Assembly (NCBI RefSeq): GCF_900102815.1
Contig: NZ_FNGF01000001.1
Span: forward strand, 703,443-767,442
Direction of reading: 5' to 3'
Length of the DNA: 64,000 nt
Source: Glycomyces sambucus
Lineage (GTDB): Bacteria; Actinomycetota; Actinomycetes; Mycobacteriales; Micromonosporaceae
The translations under genes were made by a program, and so were the position numbers. Below the pieces are notes generated by a model. That model was not told the origin of the DNA. It did not search any database and was given only the letters and a program-made list of their open reading frames with translations. Positions 9,808 to 19,009 of the stretch are shown here, piece after piece. Every line of letters begins with the position of its first letter. Position 1 is the stretch's first letter.

Positions 9808-9886
9808 GAGTACTGATTGTGATCGCTGCGCGCCGCGCCCCGCCACCCGGCCCCTGCGGGGAGTGCATCGTGGGATTCTCGGGACC

Positions 9887-10555
9887 ATGGAGCGCCCTTA
9901 TGTCATTCTTTCGGCCGCGGTGAGCCTCGACGGGTTCCTCGACGACGACTCGCCCGATCGGCTCGTGCTGTCCAACGAGGCCGATTTCGACCGGGTCGAC
10001 GAGGTCCGCGCGGGCGTGGACGCGATCGCGGTCGGCGCCGGGACGGTCCGCGCGGACGACCCGCGGCTCCAGGTGCGGTCGGCGACGCGCCGGGACGAGC
10101 GCCTGGCGCAGGGCCGGCGGGCCACGCCGCTGCGGGTGGTGTTCTCGCCCTCGGGCGAGCTGGACCCGGGCGCGCGGCTGTTCTCGGGCGGGGACCCGGT
10201 CGTGGTGTACACGTCCGAGGCGGGCGCGGCGGCGTGCCACGTGGGGCCGGAGGCGGCGGAGGTGGTGGCGACCGCGGCGCGGGAGGTGGACCTGGAGGCG
10301 GCGCTCGCGGACCTGGCCGGGCGCGGGGTGGCGCGGCTGCTGGTCGAGGGCGGGGGGACGGTGCACACGGCGTTCCTGTCGGCGGACCTGGCCGACGAGG
10401 TGCACGTGGCGGTGGCGCCGTTCCTGCTCGGGGAGCGCGGCGGGGCCCGGTTCGTGTACCCGGCGCCGTTCCCGCAGTCGCCGGCGCGGCCGCTGCGGCT
10501 GGTGGAGGCGCGGGCGATCGGGGCGGTCGCGCTGCTGGTGTACCGGCGGGATTAG
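9887..10555 (+). CDS. RibD C-terminal-type (pyrimidine/dihydrofolate) reductase
   Basis: 222-residue NADPH reductase domain without the N-terminal deaminase of RibD. Marks: [12 protein letters not shown] at the start, [14 protein letters not shown] near 45, and [14 protein letters not shown] near 150, the fold's conserved GG loop. The family reduces riboflavin-pathway intermediates or similar pteridine-like compounds; the actual substrate is unknown, and such stand-alone proteins are often not riboflavin enzymes. The ATG at 9887 gives normal family length. Divergent from hisI, so the 79-base gap must hold both promoters. Confidence 0.82.
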   Translation: MERPYVILSAAVSLDGFLDDDSPDRLVLSNEADFDRVDEVRAGVDAIAVGAGTVRADDPRLQVRSATRRDERLAQGRRATPLRVVFSPSGELDPGARLFSGGDPVVVYTSEAGAAACHVGPEAAEVVATAAREVDLEAALADLAGRGVARLLVEGGGTVHTAFLSADLADEVHVAVAPFLLGERGGARFVYPAPFPQSPARPLRLVEARAIGAVALLVYRRD

Positions 10556-10657
10556 CACGGTTCGAGGCCCGGTCTGGGCGGATCGGCCGGATAGAGGCTA
10601 TTGGTCCCTTATGGTGGCTTCAGTCCCCTGCCCGAGCCGCACGTGAGGAGCCGCGCC

Positions 10658-12418
10658 ATGGCCGTGAGCGAGACGCCCGCCGAACCCGAGCGCCCCGTCG
10701 AGGCGGAGGCGCCGCCTCCCGAAGTGCCGATCGAGGACGAGGAGCGGCAGGCGACGCTGCCGGTGGACCGGCCGGTGTTCTGGACCGCCGCGTGCATCAC
10801 CGTCGCGGTGATCCTGTTCGGCGCGTTCTTCCCCGAGCAGTTCGAGGACGGCTCCACGGCGGCCCTGAACTGGGTCATCGCGAACTTCGGGTGGCTGTTC
10901 ATCATCGCGGGGAACATCTTCTTGGTGCTGGCGGTCTACATCGCCGCGAGCCGGTACGGGAACATCAAGCTCGCGGTGAACCCGGACGAGCAGCCCGAGT
11001 TCGGGACGCTGCCGTGGATCTCGATGATGTTCGCCGCCGGCATGGGCATCGGCCTCATGTTCTACGGTGTGGCCGAGCCGCTCTCGCACTACTTCGACGC
11101 GCCGCCGCCGCTCCAGCTCAACCCGCAGTCGCCGTTCTACGCCGACCAGCTGGAGGAGGGCGCGCTAGTCTACTCCTACTTCCACTGGGGACTGCACCCG
11201 TGGGCGATCTACGCGGTGGCCGGGCTCGCGCTCGGCTACTCGACGTTCCGCAAGCAGCGCGGCAACAACATGAGCGACGCGTTCGAGCCGCTGACGGCCG
11301 GCAAGCGCTGGGGCCCGGCCACCGGCAAGGCCATCGACCTGCTCGCGATCTTCGCGACCGTGTTCGGGACGGCCGCGAGCCTGGGCCTGGGGGCGCTGCA
11401 GGTCGCGGTGGGCCTGGAGATCGTCGCGGGCGTGCAGGACTCGAAGTTCCTGGAGGTCATCGTCATCGTGGCGCTGACGGCCGCGTTCGTGGCCTCGGCG
11501 TTCTCGGGCGTCCACCGCGGCGTCAAGTGGCTGTCGACGACGAACGTGGTCCTCGCGCTGTTCCTGGTCGTCTTCGTGTTCTTCGCGGGCCCGACCCTGT
11601 TCATCCTCGACGCGTGGCCCAACGCCGTCGGCGGGTACCTCGCGGAGCTGACGAACCTCTCCAGCGTCACCGGCGCGTTCGGCGGCGAGGAGTGGATGGC
11701 GGCCTGGACGATCTTCTACTGGGCGTGGTGGCTGTCGTGGGCGCCGTTCGTGGGCACGTTCATCGCCCGCATCTCGCGCGGGCGCACCATCCGGCAGTTC
11801 ATCGTCGGCGTGCTCCTCATCCCCTCGGCCGCGTCCACGCTGTGGTTCGCGATCCTGGGCGGGACGGCCCTGTGGAAGCAGGACCACGGCTACTTCGACT
11901 ACGCCGACTCGATCGGGCAGGGCGAGGAGTACGCGCTGTTCGCGCTCCTGGACTCGCTGCCGCTGTACAGCCTCCTCGCGGGCCTGTCGATGATCCTGGT
12001 CGCGATCTACTTCGTGACCGGCGCCGACTCGGCCTCGCTGGTGCTCGGGTCGCTGTCGAGCCGCGGCTCGCTCGCGCCGAAGAAGGCGCTCGTGGTGTTC
12101 TGGGGCGCGACGATCGGCGCGGTCGCGGCGGTCCTGCTGCTGTCGGGCGGCCTCGAAGGGCTCAAGAACGCGACGATCATCGTCGCGCTGCCGTTCGTGG
12201 TCGTCATGCTCGCGCTGTGCGTGGCGCTCATGCGGGAGCTGACGACCGACCCGGCCGCGAACGTCCTGCGCCACCACATGCGCCAGCGCGGCTTCCGGGA
12301 CGCCATCCGCCGCATCGTCGGCGAGGAGTTCGACACCCGGACGGCCGCGAAGAACCCGTGGGGCCGCGCGCGCATGCGCTTCCCCTCCGGCGGACGCCGG
12401 ACCGGAACCGACGAATAG
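10658..12418 (+). CDS. BCCT family transporter
   Basis: 586-residue betaine/choline/carnitine-type secondary transporter. The acidic, proline-rich cytoplasmic N-terminus (about 40 residues) is followed by 12 predicted spans. Family marks: MMFAAGMGIGLMFYGVAEP and the tryptophan-rich FYWAWWLSWAPFVGTFIARI that lines the substrate box. It would take up glycine betaine or a related quaternary amine, probably with Na+ or H+; substrate not determinable. The ATG at 10658 has GTGAGGAG upstream and is preferred over an upstream TTG. C-terminal tail short (about 45 residues) and basic. Confidence 0.93.
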   Translation: MAVSETPAEPERPVEAEAPPPEVPIEDEERQATLPVDRPVFWTAACITVAVILFGAFFPEQFEDGSTAALNWVIANFGWLFIIAGNIFLVLAVYIAASRYGNIKLAVNPDEQPEFGTLPWISMMFAAGMGIGLMFYGVAEPLSHYFDAPPPLQLNPQSPFYADQLEEGALVYSYFHWGLHPWAIYAVAGLALGYSTFRKQRGNNMSDAFEPLTAGKRWGPATGKAIDLLAIFATVFGTAASLGLGALQVAVGLEIVAGVQDSKFLEVIVIVALTAAFVASAFSGVHRGVKWLSTTNVVLALFLVVFVFFAGPTLFILDAWPNAVGGYLAELTNLSSVTGAFGGEEWMAAWTIFYWAWWLSWAPFVGTFIARISRGRTIRQFIVGVLLIPSAASTLWFAILGGTALWKQDHGYFDYADSIGQGEEYALFALLDSLPLYSLLAGLSMILVAIYFVTGADSASLVLGSLSSRGSLAPKKALVVFWGATIGAVAAVLLLSGGLEGLKNATIIVALPFVVVMLALCVALMRELTTDPAANVLRHHMRQRGFRDAIRRIVGEEFDTRTAAKNPWGRARMRFPSGGRRTGTDE

Positions 12419-12467
12419 CGGGGCACCACGTAGGTTATGGGGTGAACCTGCGGCGGAAGGAATCCTC

Positions 12468-13430
12468 ATGAAGGCGATCGTGGTCGAGCGGACCGGCGGG
12501 CCGGGCGTCATGACGGTCCTGGAGGGCGAGGACCCGGGCCCGCGGCCCGGGCAGATCGCCGTCAGGGTCGCCGCGGCCGGCGTCAACTTCATCGACGTGT
12601 ACCACCGGACCGGCGCCTACGGGCTGCCGCTGCCGTTCACGCCGGGCCTGGAGGGCGGCGGGTACGTGGCGGCCCTCGGCGAGGGCGTGGAGGGCTTCGC
12701 GATCGGCGACGAGGTCGCCTGGAAGAGCGTCCCCGGGTCCTATGCGGACCTGGTCGTGGCCGACGCCGACCAGTTCGTGCCCGTCCCCGAGAAGGTGGCG
12801 GTCGAGACCGCCGCCGCGGTGATGCTCCAGGGCCTCACCGCGCACTACCTGTGCAACAGCGTGTACGACGTCCAAGAGGGCGACACCGTGGTCGTCCACG
12901 CCGCCGCCGGCGGCATGGGCCTCCTGCTCACCCAGATGGTGAAGTACAAGGGCGGCAAGGTCGTCGCCACCGTCTCCACCGACGCGAAGGCCGAGCTCGC
13001 CCGCCAGAACGGCGCCGACCACGTCATGCGCTACGAGGGCTTCGGCGCCAAGGCCCGCGAGCTCACCGGCGGCGAAGGGGTCGCGGCCGTGTTCGACGGG
13101 GTCGGCAAGACCACGTTCGACGAGGGCCTGGAGGCGCTGCGCCCCCGGGGCGTCATGGCCCTGTTCGGGCAGGCCAGCGGGCCCGTCCCGCCGGTGGACC
13201 CGCAGCGGCTGCACCAGGGCGGCTCGCTCGTGCTCACCCGCCCGACCCTCGGGGACTTCACGCGCACCCGCGAGGAGTACCTGGCCCGCGCGGCCGACGT
13301 GTTCCAGATGATCGAGGACGACAACCTGCTCGTGCGCGTCGGCGAGACGTTCCGGCTCGAAGAGGCCCCCGAGGCGCACGAGGCGCTCCAGTCCCGCAAG
13401 ACCACCGGGAAGCTCCTGCTCATCCCGTGA
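12468..13430 (+). CDS. Quinone oxidoreductase (MDR family)
   Basis: 320-residue zinc-independent medium-chain reductase, QOR type. The NADPH-binding segment HAAAGGMGLLLTQM (about 145-158) and the GroES-like N-terminus with the pattern GVNFIDVYHRTGAYGLPLPF are typical of NADPH:quinone reductases. No zinc-binding cysteines are seen. AAGGA lies six bases before the ATG. Probably reduces quinones or reactive enals. Together with the next gene it forms a pair of related but distinct MDR enzymes, separated by 65 bases that hold an inverted repeat. Confidence 0.9.
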   Translation: MKAIVVERTGGPGVMTVLEGEDPGPRPGQIAVRVAAAGVNFIDVYHRTGAYGLPLPFTPGLEGGGYVAALGEGVEGFAIGDEVAWKSVPGSYADLVVADADQFVPVPEKVAVETAAAVMLQGLTAHYLCNSVYDVQEGDTVVVHAAAGGMGLLLTQMVKYKGGKVVATVSTDAKAELARQNGADHVMRYEGFGAKARELTGGEGVAAVFDGVGKTTFDEGLEALRPRGVMALFGQASGPVPPVDPQRLHQGGSLVLTRPTLGDFTRTREEYLARAADVFQMIEDDNLLVRVGETFRLEEAPEAHEALQSRKTTGKLLLIP

Positions 13431-13438
13431 CGTTGCGA

Positions 13439-13471
13439 GGTGTACCGGGCCCAGAATGGGACCGGTACACC
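13439..13471 (+). promoter_or_regulatory. 10-bp inverted repeat, candidate operator
   Basis: GGTGTACCGG (13439-13448) and CCGGTACACC (13462-13471) form a perfect 10-bp inverted repeat with a 13-base spacer between the two MDR genes. The spacing suits a dimeric repressor such as a HxlR, MarR or TetR protein, or a weak terminator of the first gene. No regulator gene is adjacent. Confidence 0.5.
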
Positions 13472-13495
13472 GGAGGCGACGGAAAGGGAACCGAC

Positions 13496-14428
13496 ATGGC
13501 GACGATGCGAGCGGTGGTCCAGGACGAGCTCGGCGGACCGGAGGTGCTGCGGATCGCCGAGGTCGAGCGGCCCGCACCGGGCCCGACCGAGGTGCTGGTG
13601 CGGGTCCACGCGGCGGGCGTGAACCCGACCGACTGGAAGTCCCGCGAATCGGGCGGGCTCACGGGGCTGAAGCCCCCGTTCACGCTCGGGTGGGACGTCT
13701 CGGGCACCGTGGAGGCGGTCGGGGTCGGCGTGCGGCTGTACGCGCCCGGCGACGAGGTCTACGGGATGCCGCGCTTCCCGCACCCGGCGGGCGGTTACGG
13801 CCAGTACGTGGCCGCGCCGGCCCGCCAGTTCGACTTCAAGCCCGCCGGGCTGTCCCATGTGGAGGCGGCGGCGGTGCCGCTGACAGGGTTGACGGCGCAC
13901 CAGGCCCTGGTCGACAACGCGGGTGTGCGCGAGGGGCAGCGGGTGCTGGTCCACGCCGCCGCGGGCGGGGTCGGGCACTTCGCGGTGCAGATCGCGAAGG
14001 CCCACGGCGCGTACGTGATCGGCACGGCGAGCGCGGCGAAGCACGACTTCCTGCGGTCGCTCGGCGCCGACGAGGTGATCGACTACCGCGAGACGGACTT
14101 CGCCGAGGTCCTGTCGGACGTCGACGTCGTGGTCGACCCGATCGGCGGCGAGTACGCGGCGCGGTCGGCGTCGGTGCTCAAGGACGGCGGATTCCTCATG
14201 TCGGTGATCCCCGGCGACCTCCCCGAGTCCGAGCGCGCCCGCGTGCGCACCGGGTTCGTGCTGGTCGAACCGGACTGGAGCGGCATGCGGGCCCTGTCGG
14301 CGCTCATCGACGCGGGAAGGCTCCGCCCCACCGTGGCCGAGACCTACCCGCTGGAGGACGTGGCGAAGGCCCACGAGTCGCTCCAGACCGGCCGCACCAC
14401 CGGCAAGATCGTGCTCACCGTCGACTGA
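13496..14428 (+). CDS. NADP-dependent oxidoreductase (MDR family)
   Basis: 310-residue zinc-free medium-chain dehydrogenase/reductase. AAGGVGHFAVQIAKAHG (about 149-165) binds NADPH; GVNPTDWKSR and GWDVSGTVEAVG are typical of the enoyl/quinone reductase-like branch of actinobacteria. Probably an NADPH-dependent alkenal or quinone reductase. A GGGAA ribosome site precedes the ATG. The stop codon lies inside the first unit of a 22-base tandem repeat, and a strong terminator follows. Confidence 0.88.
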   Translation: MATMRAVVQDELGGPEVLRIAEVERPAPGPTEVLVRVHAAGVNPTDWKSRESGGLTGLKPPFTLGWDVSGTVEAVGVGVRLYAPGDEVYGMPRFPHPAGGYGQYVAAPARQFDFKPAGLSHVEAAAVPLTGLTAHQALVDNAGVREGQRVLVHAAAGGVGHFAVQIAKAHGAYVIGTASAAKHDFLRSLGADEVIDYRETDFAEVLSDVDVVVDPIGGEYAARSASVLKDGGFLMSVIPGDLPESERARVRTGFVLVEPDWSGMRALSALIDAGRLRPTVAETYPLEDVAKAHESLQTGRTTGKIVLTVD

Positions 14429-14523
14429 CGGCAGAGGCCCGGTCGATTGACGGCAGAAGTTCGGCCGACTGACGGCAGGGGCCTGGTCGACTGAAGGCAG
14501 AGGCCCGGCCGATCGACGCAGGG
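14421..14523 (+). repeat. 22-base tandem repeat over a stop codon
   Basis: Four units of 22 bases (14421-14442, 14443-14464, 14465-14486, 14487-14508) plus a 15-base partial copy. The first unit starts TCGACTGACGGCAG and its TGA is the stop codon of the oxidoreductase gene. Later copies carry a TGA at the same place, and differ from one another at a few positions. Confidence 0.93.
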
Positions 14524-14540
14524 AGCCTCCCAGATGACGC

Positions 14541-14574
14541 GCGGCGTCCGGACCCGGCCGGGTCCGGACGCCGC
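14541..14574 (+). terminator. Rho-independent terminator
   Basis: Perfect 15-bp stem (14541-14555 with 14560-14574), loop GGCC, followed by GTCGTTTTCC. It ends the plus-strand oxidoreductase transcript just after the tandem repeat. Confidence 0.9.
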
Positions 14575-14622
14575 GTCGTTTTCCGGCCAGCGCCGCGGCC
14601 CCGCGGCGGGTTCCATTGGGGC

Positions 14623-15252
14623 ATGCATGTGAACACGCCGTTGAAGGTCCACTACTACGGGAGCGCCGTCGTGCTCCTCGGCACCCGCGACGCGGAGGGC
14701 CGCGCGAACGTCGCGCCGATGTCCTCCGCGTGGTGGCTCGGGCAGTCGGCCATGCTCGGGATGGGCGACCGGTCGCGGACCGCGCAGAACATGCGCGCCA
14801 CCGGGGAGGTCACCGTCAACCTGGTCCCGAGCGGCCTCGCCGACGCGGTCGACCGGCTCGCCGACCTCACCGCGATGGACCCGGTCCCGGAGACCAAGGC
14901 CGCCAAGGGGTACCGGTTCGAGCCCGACAAGTTCGGGGCCGCGGGGCTCACCGAGCAGGCCGCGGACCTCGTGGCCGCGCCGCGGGTCGCGGAGTGCCCG
15001 ATCCAGCTCGAATGCCGCATCACCGCGGTCCACCCGTTCGGGCGCGGCTGCTCCGCGTTCGAGGCCGAGATCCTGCGGTCCCATGTGGACGAATCACTGC
15101 TGGTGCCCGGCACCGCGTACGTCGACCCGATCGCGTGGGACCCGATGATGATGAAGTTCTGCGACTACTTCGGGGAGGCCCGGAACCTGCGCGACTCCAC
15201 GCTCGCCGCGAACTGGCGCATGCCGAGGGGCCGCCTCGGCGCCCGCGCCTGA
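14623..15252 (+). CDS. Flavin reductase-like (FMN-binding split barrel) protein
   Basis: 209-residue protein of the flavin-reductase-like FMN-binding family. Early residues YGSAVVLLGTRDAEGRANVAP and SSAWWLGQS match the split-barrel flavin-binding core; TGEVTVNL also fits. Members use FMN for NAD(P)H-linked reduction or act as small flavoproteins of unknown function. It is preceded by a strong terminator and followed by another, so it is likely monocistronic. No signal peptide. The ATG at 14623 is used. Confidence 0.78.
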   Translation: MHVNTPLKVHYYGSAVVLLGTRDAEGRANVAPMSSAWWLGQSAMLGMGDRSRTAQNMRATGEVTVNLVPSGLADAVDRLADLTAMDPVPETKAAKGYRFEPDKFGAAGLTEQAADLVAAPRVAECPIQLECRITAVHPFGRGCSAFEAEILRSHVDESLLVPGTAYVDPIAWDPMMMKFCDYFGEARNLRDSTLAANWRMPRGRLGARA

Positions 15253-15255
15253 GCG

Positions 15256-15292
15256 CGGTGCGGGCCCGTCCGAAGAGGACGGGCCCGCACCG
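15256..15292. terminator. bidirectional 16-bp hairpin
   Basis: CGGTGCGGGCCCGTCC (15256-15271) pairs perfectly with 15277-15292, loop GAAGA. It lies 4 bases past the stop of the flavin-reductase-like gene and downstream of the convergent ABC gene, so it can end both transcripts. No T-run. Confidence 0.85.
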
Positions 15293-15342
15293 ATGCCTCA
15301 TGCCCGGTTCCGAGACCGAACGCAGTCCGCGACCGCGCCCGC

Positions 15343-15376
15343 TTGGCGGTCGTGCCTCGTTCGCGGTCGTGCCCGG
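15343..15376. repeat. 17-base direct duplication near an ABC gene stop
   Basis: Two adjacent 17-base units (15343-15359 and 15360-15376) share CGGTCGTGCC. They lie 14 bases beyond the stop codon of the minus-strand ABC gene, another example of the short tandem duplications seen at gene ends in this window. Confidence 0.7.
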
Positions 15377-15389
15377 TCCAGGATCGCGC

Positions 15390-17171
15390 TCAGTTCGAGC
15401 GCGTCTGCTCCACCCACGAGCCGTGCAGGCCCGCGTAGACCGAACCGGCCTCCGCCGCGAGCGCGGCGTGCGGGCCCTGCTGGACCAGCTCGCCCGCGTC
15501 GAACACCAGGACCTCGTCGGAGGTCTCGGCCGTCGAGAGCCGGTGGGCGATGATCACGGTGGTACGCCCGCGCGTCACCGCGTCCAGGGCCGCCGACAGG
15601 CGCAGCTCCGTGGCCGGGTCCACCGCGCTCGTCGCCTCGTCCAGGACGAGCAGGTCCGGATCGGTCACGTACGCGCGCACCAGGGACACGAGCTGCCGCT
15701 CCCCCACCGAGAGGTTCGCGCCGCCCTCGCCCAGCTCGGTGTCGAGCCCGGCCGGCAGCGTCTCGACCCAGTCGGTCAGGCCCAGCTCGGCGAACGCCAC
15801 GTAGATCTCGGCGTCGGTCAGCTCGGGCCGCGCGAACCGCACGTTCCGGGCCAGCGTGCCGTTGAACAGGAAGCCCTCCTGCGGCACCATCGTCACCCGC
15901 CGCCGCAGCGACGCGAACGTGATCCCCTCCAGCGGCGAGCCGCCGAGCAGCACCCGGCCCGAGGTCGGGTCCATCAGGCGCGTCAGCAGCTTCGCGAACG
16001 TGGTCTTGCCCGAACCGGTCTCGCCGACCACCGCGACCTTCGAGTGCGCGCGGATCTCCACGTCGATCCCGTGCAGCACCTCCGCGCCGCCCGGGTACGC
16101 GAACCGCACCCCCTCGAACCGGACCCCGAGGGGCCCTTCGGGAAGCGCGATCCCGTCGACCGGGTCGGCCACGTCAGGCGCGGTGTCGATGATGTCGAGG
16201 ACCCGGCGCCAGCCCGAGACCGCGTTCTGGGCCTCGTTCAGCGTCTCCGTGCCGATGACCACCGGCTGCGTGAACAGCACGACCAGGAACAGGAACGCCG
16301 TCAGCTCGCCCACCGACATCGACCCGTCGGCCACCAGGAACGCGCCCAGCACCACCACGATCACGTTGACGCCCAGATAGACCAGCTCCCCCGCGCCGAA
16401 CGACAGCGCCGAGCGGCTGATCGCGCGGGTCTGGTCGCGCCGGTGCTCCTCGATCGAGGCGTCCAGGCGCTCGCTCGTGCGCGCCCCGACCCCGTACGCG
16501 CGCACCGTGCCCGCGCCGACCACGGACTCCGCGACCGCCGAGAGCATCGCCGAGACGCTGCGGCGCACGCTCGTGTACGCCGACGCCAGGTGCTTCTGGA
16601 GCCACTTGATCATCCACGTCACCGGCAGGAACACGATCCACACCGCGACCGCGAGCTGCCACGAGTAGACGACCATGACCACCGTCGCCACGATGATCTG
16701 CGCCATCGAGGTCACCAGGACCATGCCGCCCTGCTGGAGGAACTGGCTGATCTGGTCGATGTCGGTCGTCACGCGCGCCGTCAGGGCCCCGCGCCGCTCC
16801 GACTGCTGGTGCAGCATCGACAGGTCGTGGATGTGCCGGAACGTCTTGCGCCGCAGCGACGCCAGCGCGTGCTCGGAGACGACGAACAGGCGCCGGTTCA
16901 TGACGTAGTTCGCGAGCGTCGTCAGGACGAGCGCCGCCGTGCCGAGCGCCGCGACGGTGAACACGTACCCGAGGTCGGGCCCCCCGTCGCCCAGCAGGCC
17001 CTCGTCGAGGATCTTCTGCGCGCCGATCGGCACCACGAGGCGCCCGAGCGCGGTCACGGCCGCGAGGAACACGGTGAACCCGAGGCCGCTGCGCAGTTCG
17101 GGCGAGAGCTGGAGGCCGCGCTTGACGGTCTCCCACGGGCCGGGCTGGGTGGGGGTCTCCTGGGCGGTCAC
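15390..17171 (-). CDS. ABC exporter half-transporter, consensus subunit
   Basis: 593 residues: six membrane spans (about 30-320) then a nucleotide-binding domain. Walker A is GETGSGKTT; Walker B LLVLDEATSAVD carries the catalytic glutamate; the switch histidine is present in IIAHRLST. The signature motif is LSVGERQ, departing from LSGGQ. It pairs with the upstream gene, whose own ATP site is degenerate; a weak signature here and weak catalytic residues in the partner fall in the same composite site, the pattern of heterodimeric type IV exporters such as TM287/288. The GTG overlaps the partner's stop (GTGA). Substrate unknown; drug, lipid or peptide export is likely. Confidence 0.92.
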   Translation of the reverse strand: MTAQETPTQPGPWETVKRGLQLSPELRSGLGFTVFLAAVTALGRLVVPIGAQKILDEGLLGDGGPDLGYVFTVAALGTAALVLTTLANYVMNRRLFVVSEHALASLRRKTFRHIHDLSMLHQQSERRGALTARVTTDIDQISQFLQQGGMVLVTSMAQIIVATVVMVVYSWQLAVAVWIVFLPVTWMIKWLQKHLASAYTSVRRSVSAMLSAVAESVVGAGTVRAYGVGARTSERLDASIEEHRRDQTRAISRSALSFGAGELVYLGVNVIVVVLGAFLVADGSMSVGELTAFLFLVVLFTQPVVIGTETLNEAQNAVSGWRRVLDIIDTAPDVADPVDGIALPEGPLGVRFEGVRFAYPGGAEVLHGIDVEIRAHSKVAVVGETGSGKTTFAKLLTRLMDPTSGRVLLGGSPLEGITFASLRRRVTMVPQEGFLFNGTLARNVRFARPELTDAEIYVAFAELGLTDWVETLPAGLDTELGEGGANLSVGERQLVSLVRAYVTDPDLLVLDEATSAVDPATELRLSAALDAVTRGRTTVIIAHRLSTAETSDEVLVFDAGELVQQGPHAALAAEAGSVYAGLHGSWVEQTRSN

Positions 17172-19009
17172 GCCGCGCCCTCCTCGTCGAATTCGCGCTC
17201 GGCCTCGGCCCGCTCGTAGGCGGTGACCAGGTCGGCGTAGGGCTGGTGGGTGCGCAGCAGCTCGGTGTGCGGGCCGCGGGCGGTGATGCGGCCGCCTTCG
17301 AGGAAGACGACCTCGTCGGCGAGGGCGATCGTGGCGCGCCGGTAGGCGACCACGAGGACGCTCGCGACCTCGGAGGAGCCCTTGAGGCCGGCGAGGATCT
17401 GGGACTCGACCTTCGGGTCGACGGCGCTGGTGGCGTCGTCGAGGACGAGCAGCCGGGGCCGGCCCGCGAGGGCGCGGGCGAGGGTGAGGCGCTGGCGCTG
17501 GCCGCCGGAGAGGCTGGTGCCGCGCTCGCCGACCTCGGTGTCGAGGCCGTCGTCGAGGTTGAGGACGAACTTCTCGGCGCCGGCGGCGACGAGGGCGTCC
17601 CAGATGCGGTCGTCGTCGACGCCGGGGCGGCCGAGGGCGATGTTGGCGCGGACGGTGTCGTCGAAGACGAAGGGGATCTGCTGGACGAGGGCGGTGGTCC
17701 GCGCGAGGCTCGCGTGGTCGAGGCCGCGGAGGTCCTCGCCGTCGACGCGCACGGCGCCGCGGCTCGGGTCGACCAGGCGCGCGGCGAGGTGGGCGAGGGT
17801 GGACTTGCCGGAGCCGGTGGCGCCGACGAGGGCGACCGTGGTGCCGGGGGTGACGCTGAAGGTGACCTCGCGGAGGGCTTCGTGGCCGTCGGGGTAGGCG
17901 TAGGCGACGGCGTCGAACTCGAGGCTCGCGGGGGCGGTGCTCGCCGGGAGCTGCTTGTCGCCGTAGGCCATGTCGCCGGTGGCGGCGAGGACGTGGTCGA
18001 CGCGGGCGCGGCCGACGACCGAGCCGGGCAGGTCGCCGAGGACCCAGCCGATGGCGCGGACGGGGAAGGCGAGCACGGAGAACATGAAGGAGACGGTGAC
18101 CAGCTGCTCCAGGCTGATCGCCCCGGCTTCGAAGCGGGCGAGGCCCACGAGGAGCGCGACGAGGACGGCGATCTCGGGGAGGCCGGAGATGGCGGGCTCG
18201 AAGGCGGCGCGGAGGCGGCCGACGCCGATCATGGCGTCGCGCAGCTCGGTGGCGGAGGCGCTGAAGCGCTCGGTCTCGGCGGACTCCCGGCCCATGGCCT
18301 TGACGACGAGGGCGCCGTCGAAGGACTCGTGGCCGACCGCGGAGACCTCGGCCCGGAGCTCCTGGGCGCGCTTGGCGCGCGGGGCCATCTTGGTGGCGAA
18401 GACGGCGTTCAGGGCGAAGAGCGCGGGGAACATACCGAGGGCGACCAGCGCGATGGCCCAGTCGATGGTGAAGAACGCGATCATGGCGACGACGACCATG
18501 AAGAGGGTGCCGCACGCGAAGGGCAGCGGGGCGAGGGGGCGGGTGGCGGCCTCGACGTCGGCGTTCGCGTTGGAGAGGAGGGTCCCGGTGGGGTGCTTCT
18601 GGTGCCAGGAGACCGGGAGCGCGAGGTAGCGGCGGGTGATGCGGCGGCGCCAGGCGGCCTGGACGCCGAACTGCATGACGCCGGCCCCGATGCGCCTGGC
18701 GCACATGGAGGAGAAGCGGATGATCGAGGTGCCGAGGAGGGCGGCGGCGCCGAGGAGGACCGTGCCGACGGCCACCTCGCCGCTCTCGTAGGCGGGGACG
18801 GCGATGCCGGCGACGACCCAGCCGACGACGTAGGAGAGGAAGAGGGTCATGCCGGTGTTGATCATGGCTCCGGCGGCGCCGACGGCGAACGGCTTGGGTT
18901 TGAGCCGGATCATGTCGCCGAGGTTGCGCAGGCCGCGCCCGAGGATGCGCTCGTCCGCTCCCGCGGCGAGGTCGTCGGGATCGGCGGCGGTGCCGGTGGG
19001 CAGCGTCAT
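17168..19009 (-). CDS. ABC exporter half-transporter, degenerate-site subunit
   Basis: 613 residues with the same membrane-domain plus ATPase layout. Walker A GATGSGKST and signature LSGGQRQR are canonical, but Walker B is LLVLDDATSAVD (Asp in place of the catalytic Glu) and the switch loop reads VVAYRRAT, with Tyr where His is expected. This subunit therefore supplies the non-hydrolysing site of the heterodimer. Start: ATG at 19009 with GGAG six bases upstream; a longer in-frame extension has no ribosome site or similarity. First gene of a two-gene operon with the 15390-17171 gene. Confidence 0.92.
   Translation of the reverse strand: MTLPTGTAADPDDLAAGADERILGRGLRNLGDMIRLKPKPFAVGAAGAMINTGMTLFLSYVVGWVVAGIAVPAYESGEVAVGTVLLGAAALLGTSIIRFSSMCARRIGAGVMQFGVQAAWRRRITRRYLALPVSWHQKHPTGTLLSNANADVEAATRPLAPLPFACGTLFMVVVAMIAFFTIDWAIALVALGMFPALFALNAVFATKMAPRAKRAQELRAEVSAVGHESFDGALVVKAMGRESAETERFSASATELRDAMIGVGRLRAAFEPAISGLPEIAVLVALLVGLARFEAGAISLEQLVTVSFMFSVLAFPVRAIGWVLGDLPGSVVGRARVDHVLAATGDMAYGDKQLPASTAPASLEFDAVAYAYPDGHEALREVTFSVTPGTTVALVGATGSGKSTLAHLAARLVDPSRGAVRVDGEDLRGLDHASLARTTALVQQIPFVFDDTVRANIALGRPGVDDDRIWDALVAAGAEKFVLNLDDGLDTEVGERGTSLSGGQRQRLTLARALAGRPRLLVLDDATSAVDPKVESQILAGLKGSSEVASVLVVAYRRATIALADEVVFLEGGRITARGPHTELLRTHQPYADLVTAYERAEAEREFDEEGAA

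Noticed and set aside
10601-10657. Upstream TTG start for the BCCT transporter
   Set aside because: It would add 19 residues without similarity, while the ATG at 10658 has a good ribosome site.
14421-14523. Possible CRISPR array
   Set aside because: The 22-base units are directly adjacent with no spacers, and no cas gene is near; it is a plain tandem repeat. The same holds for the 14-, 15- and 18-base arrays.
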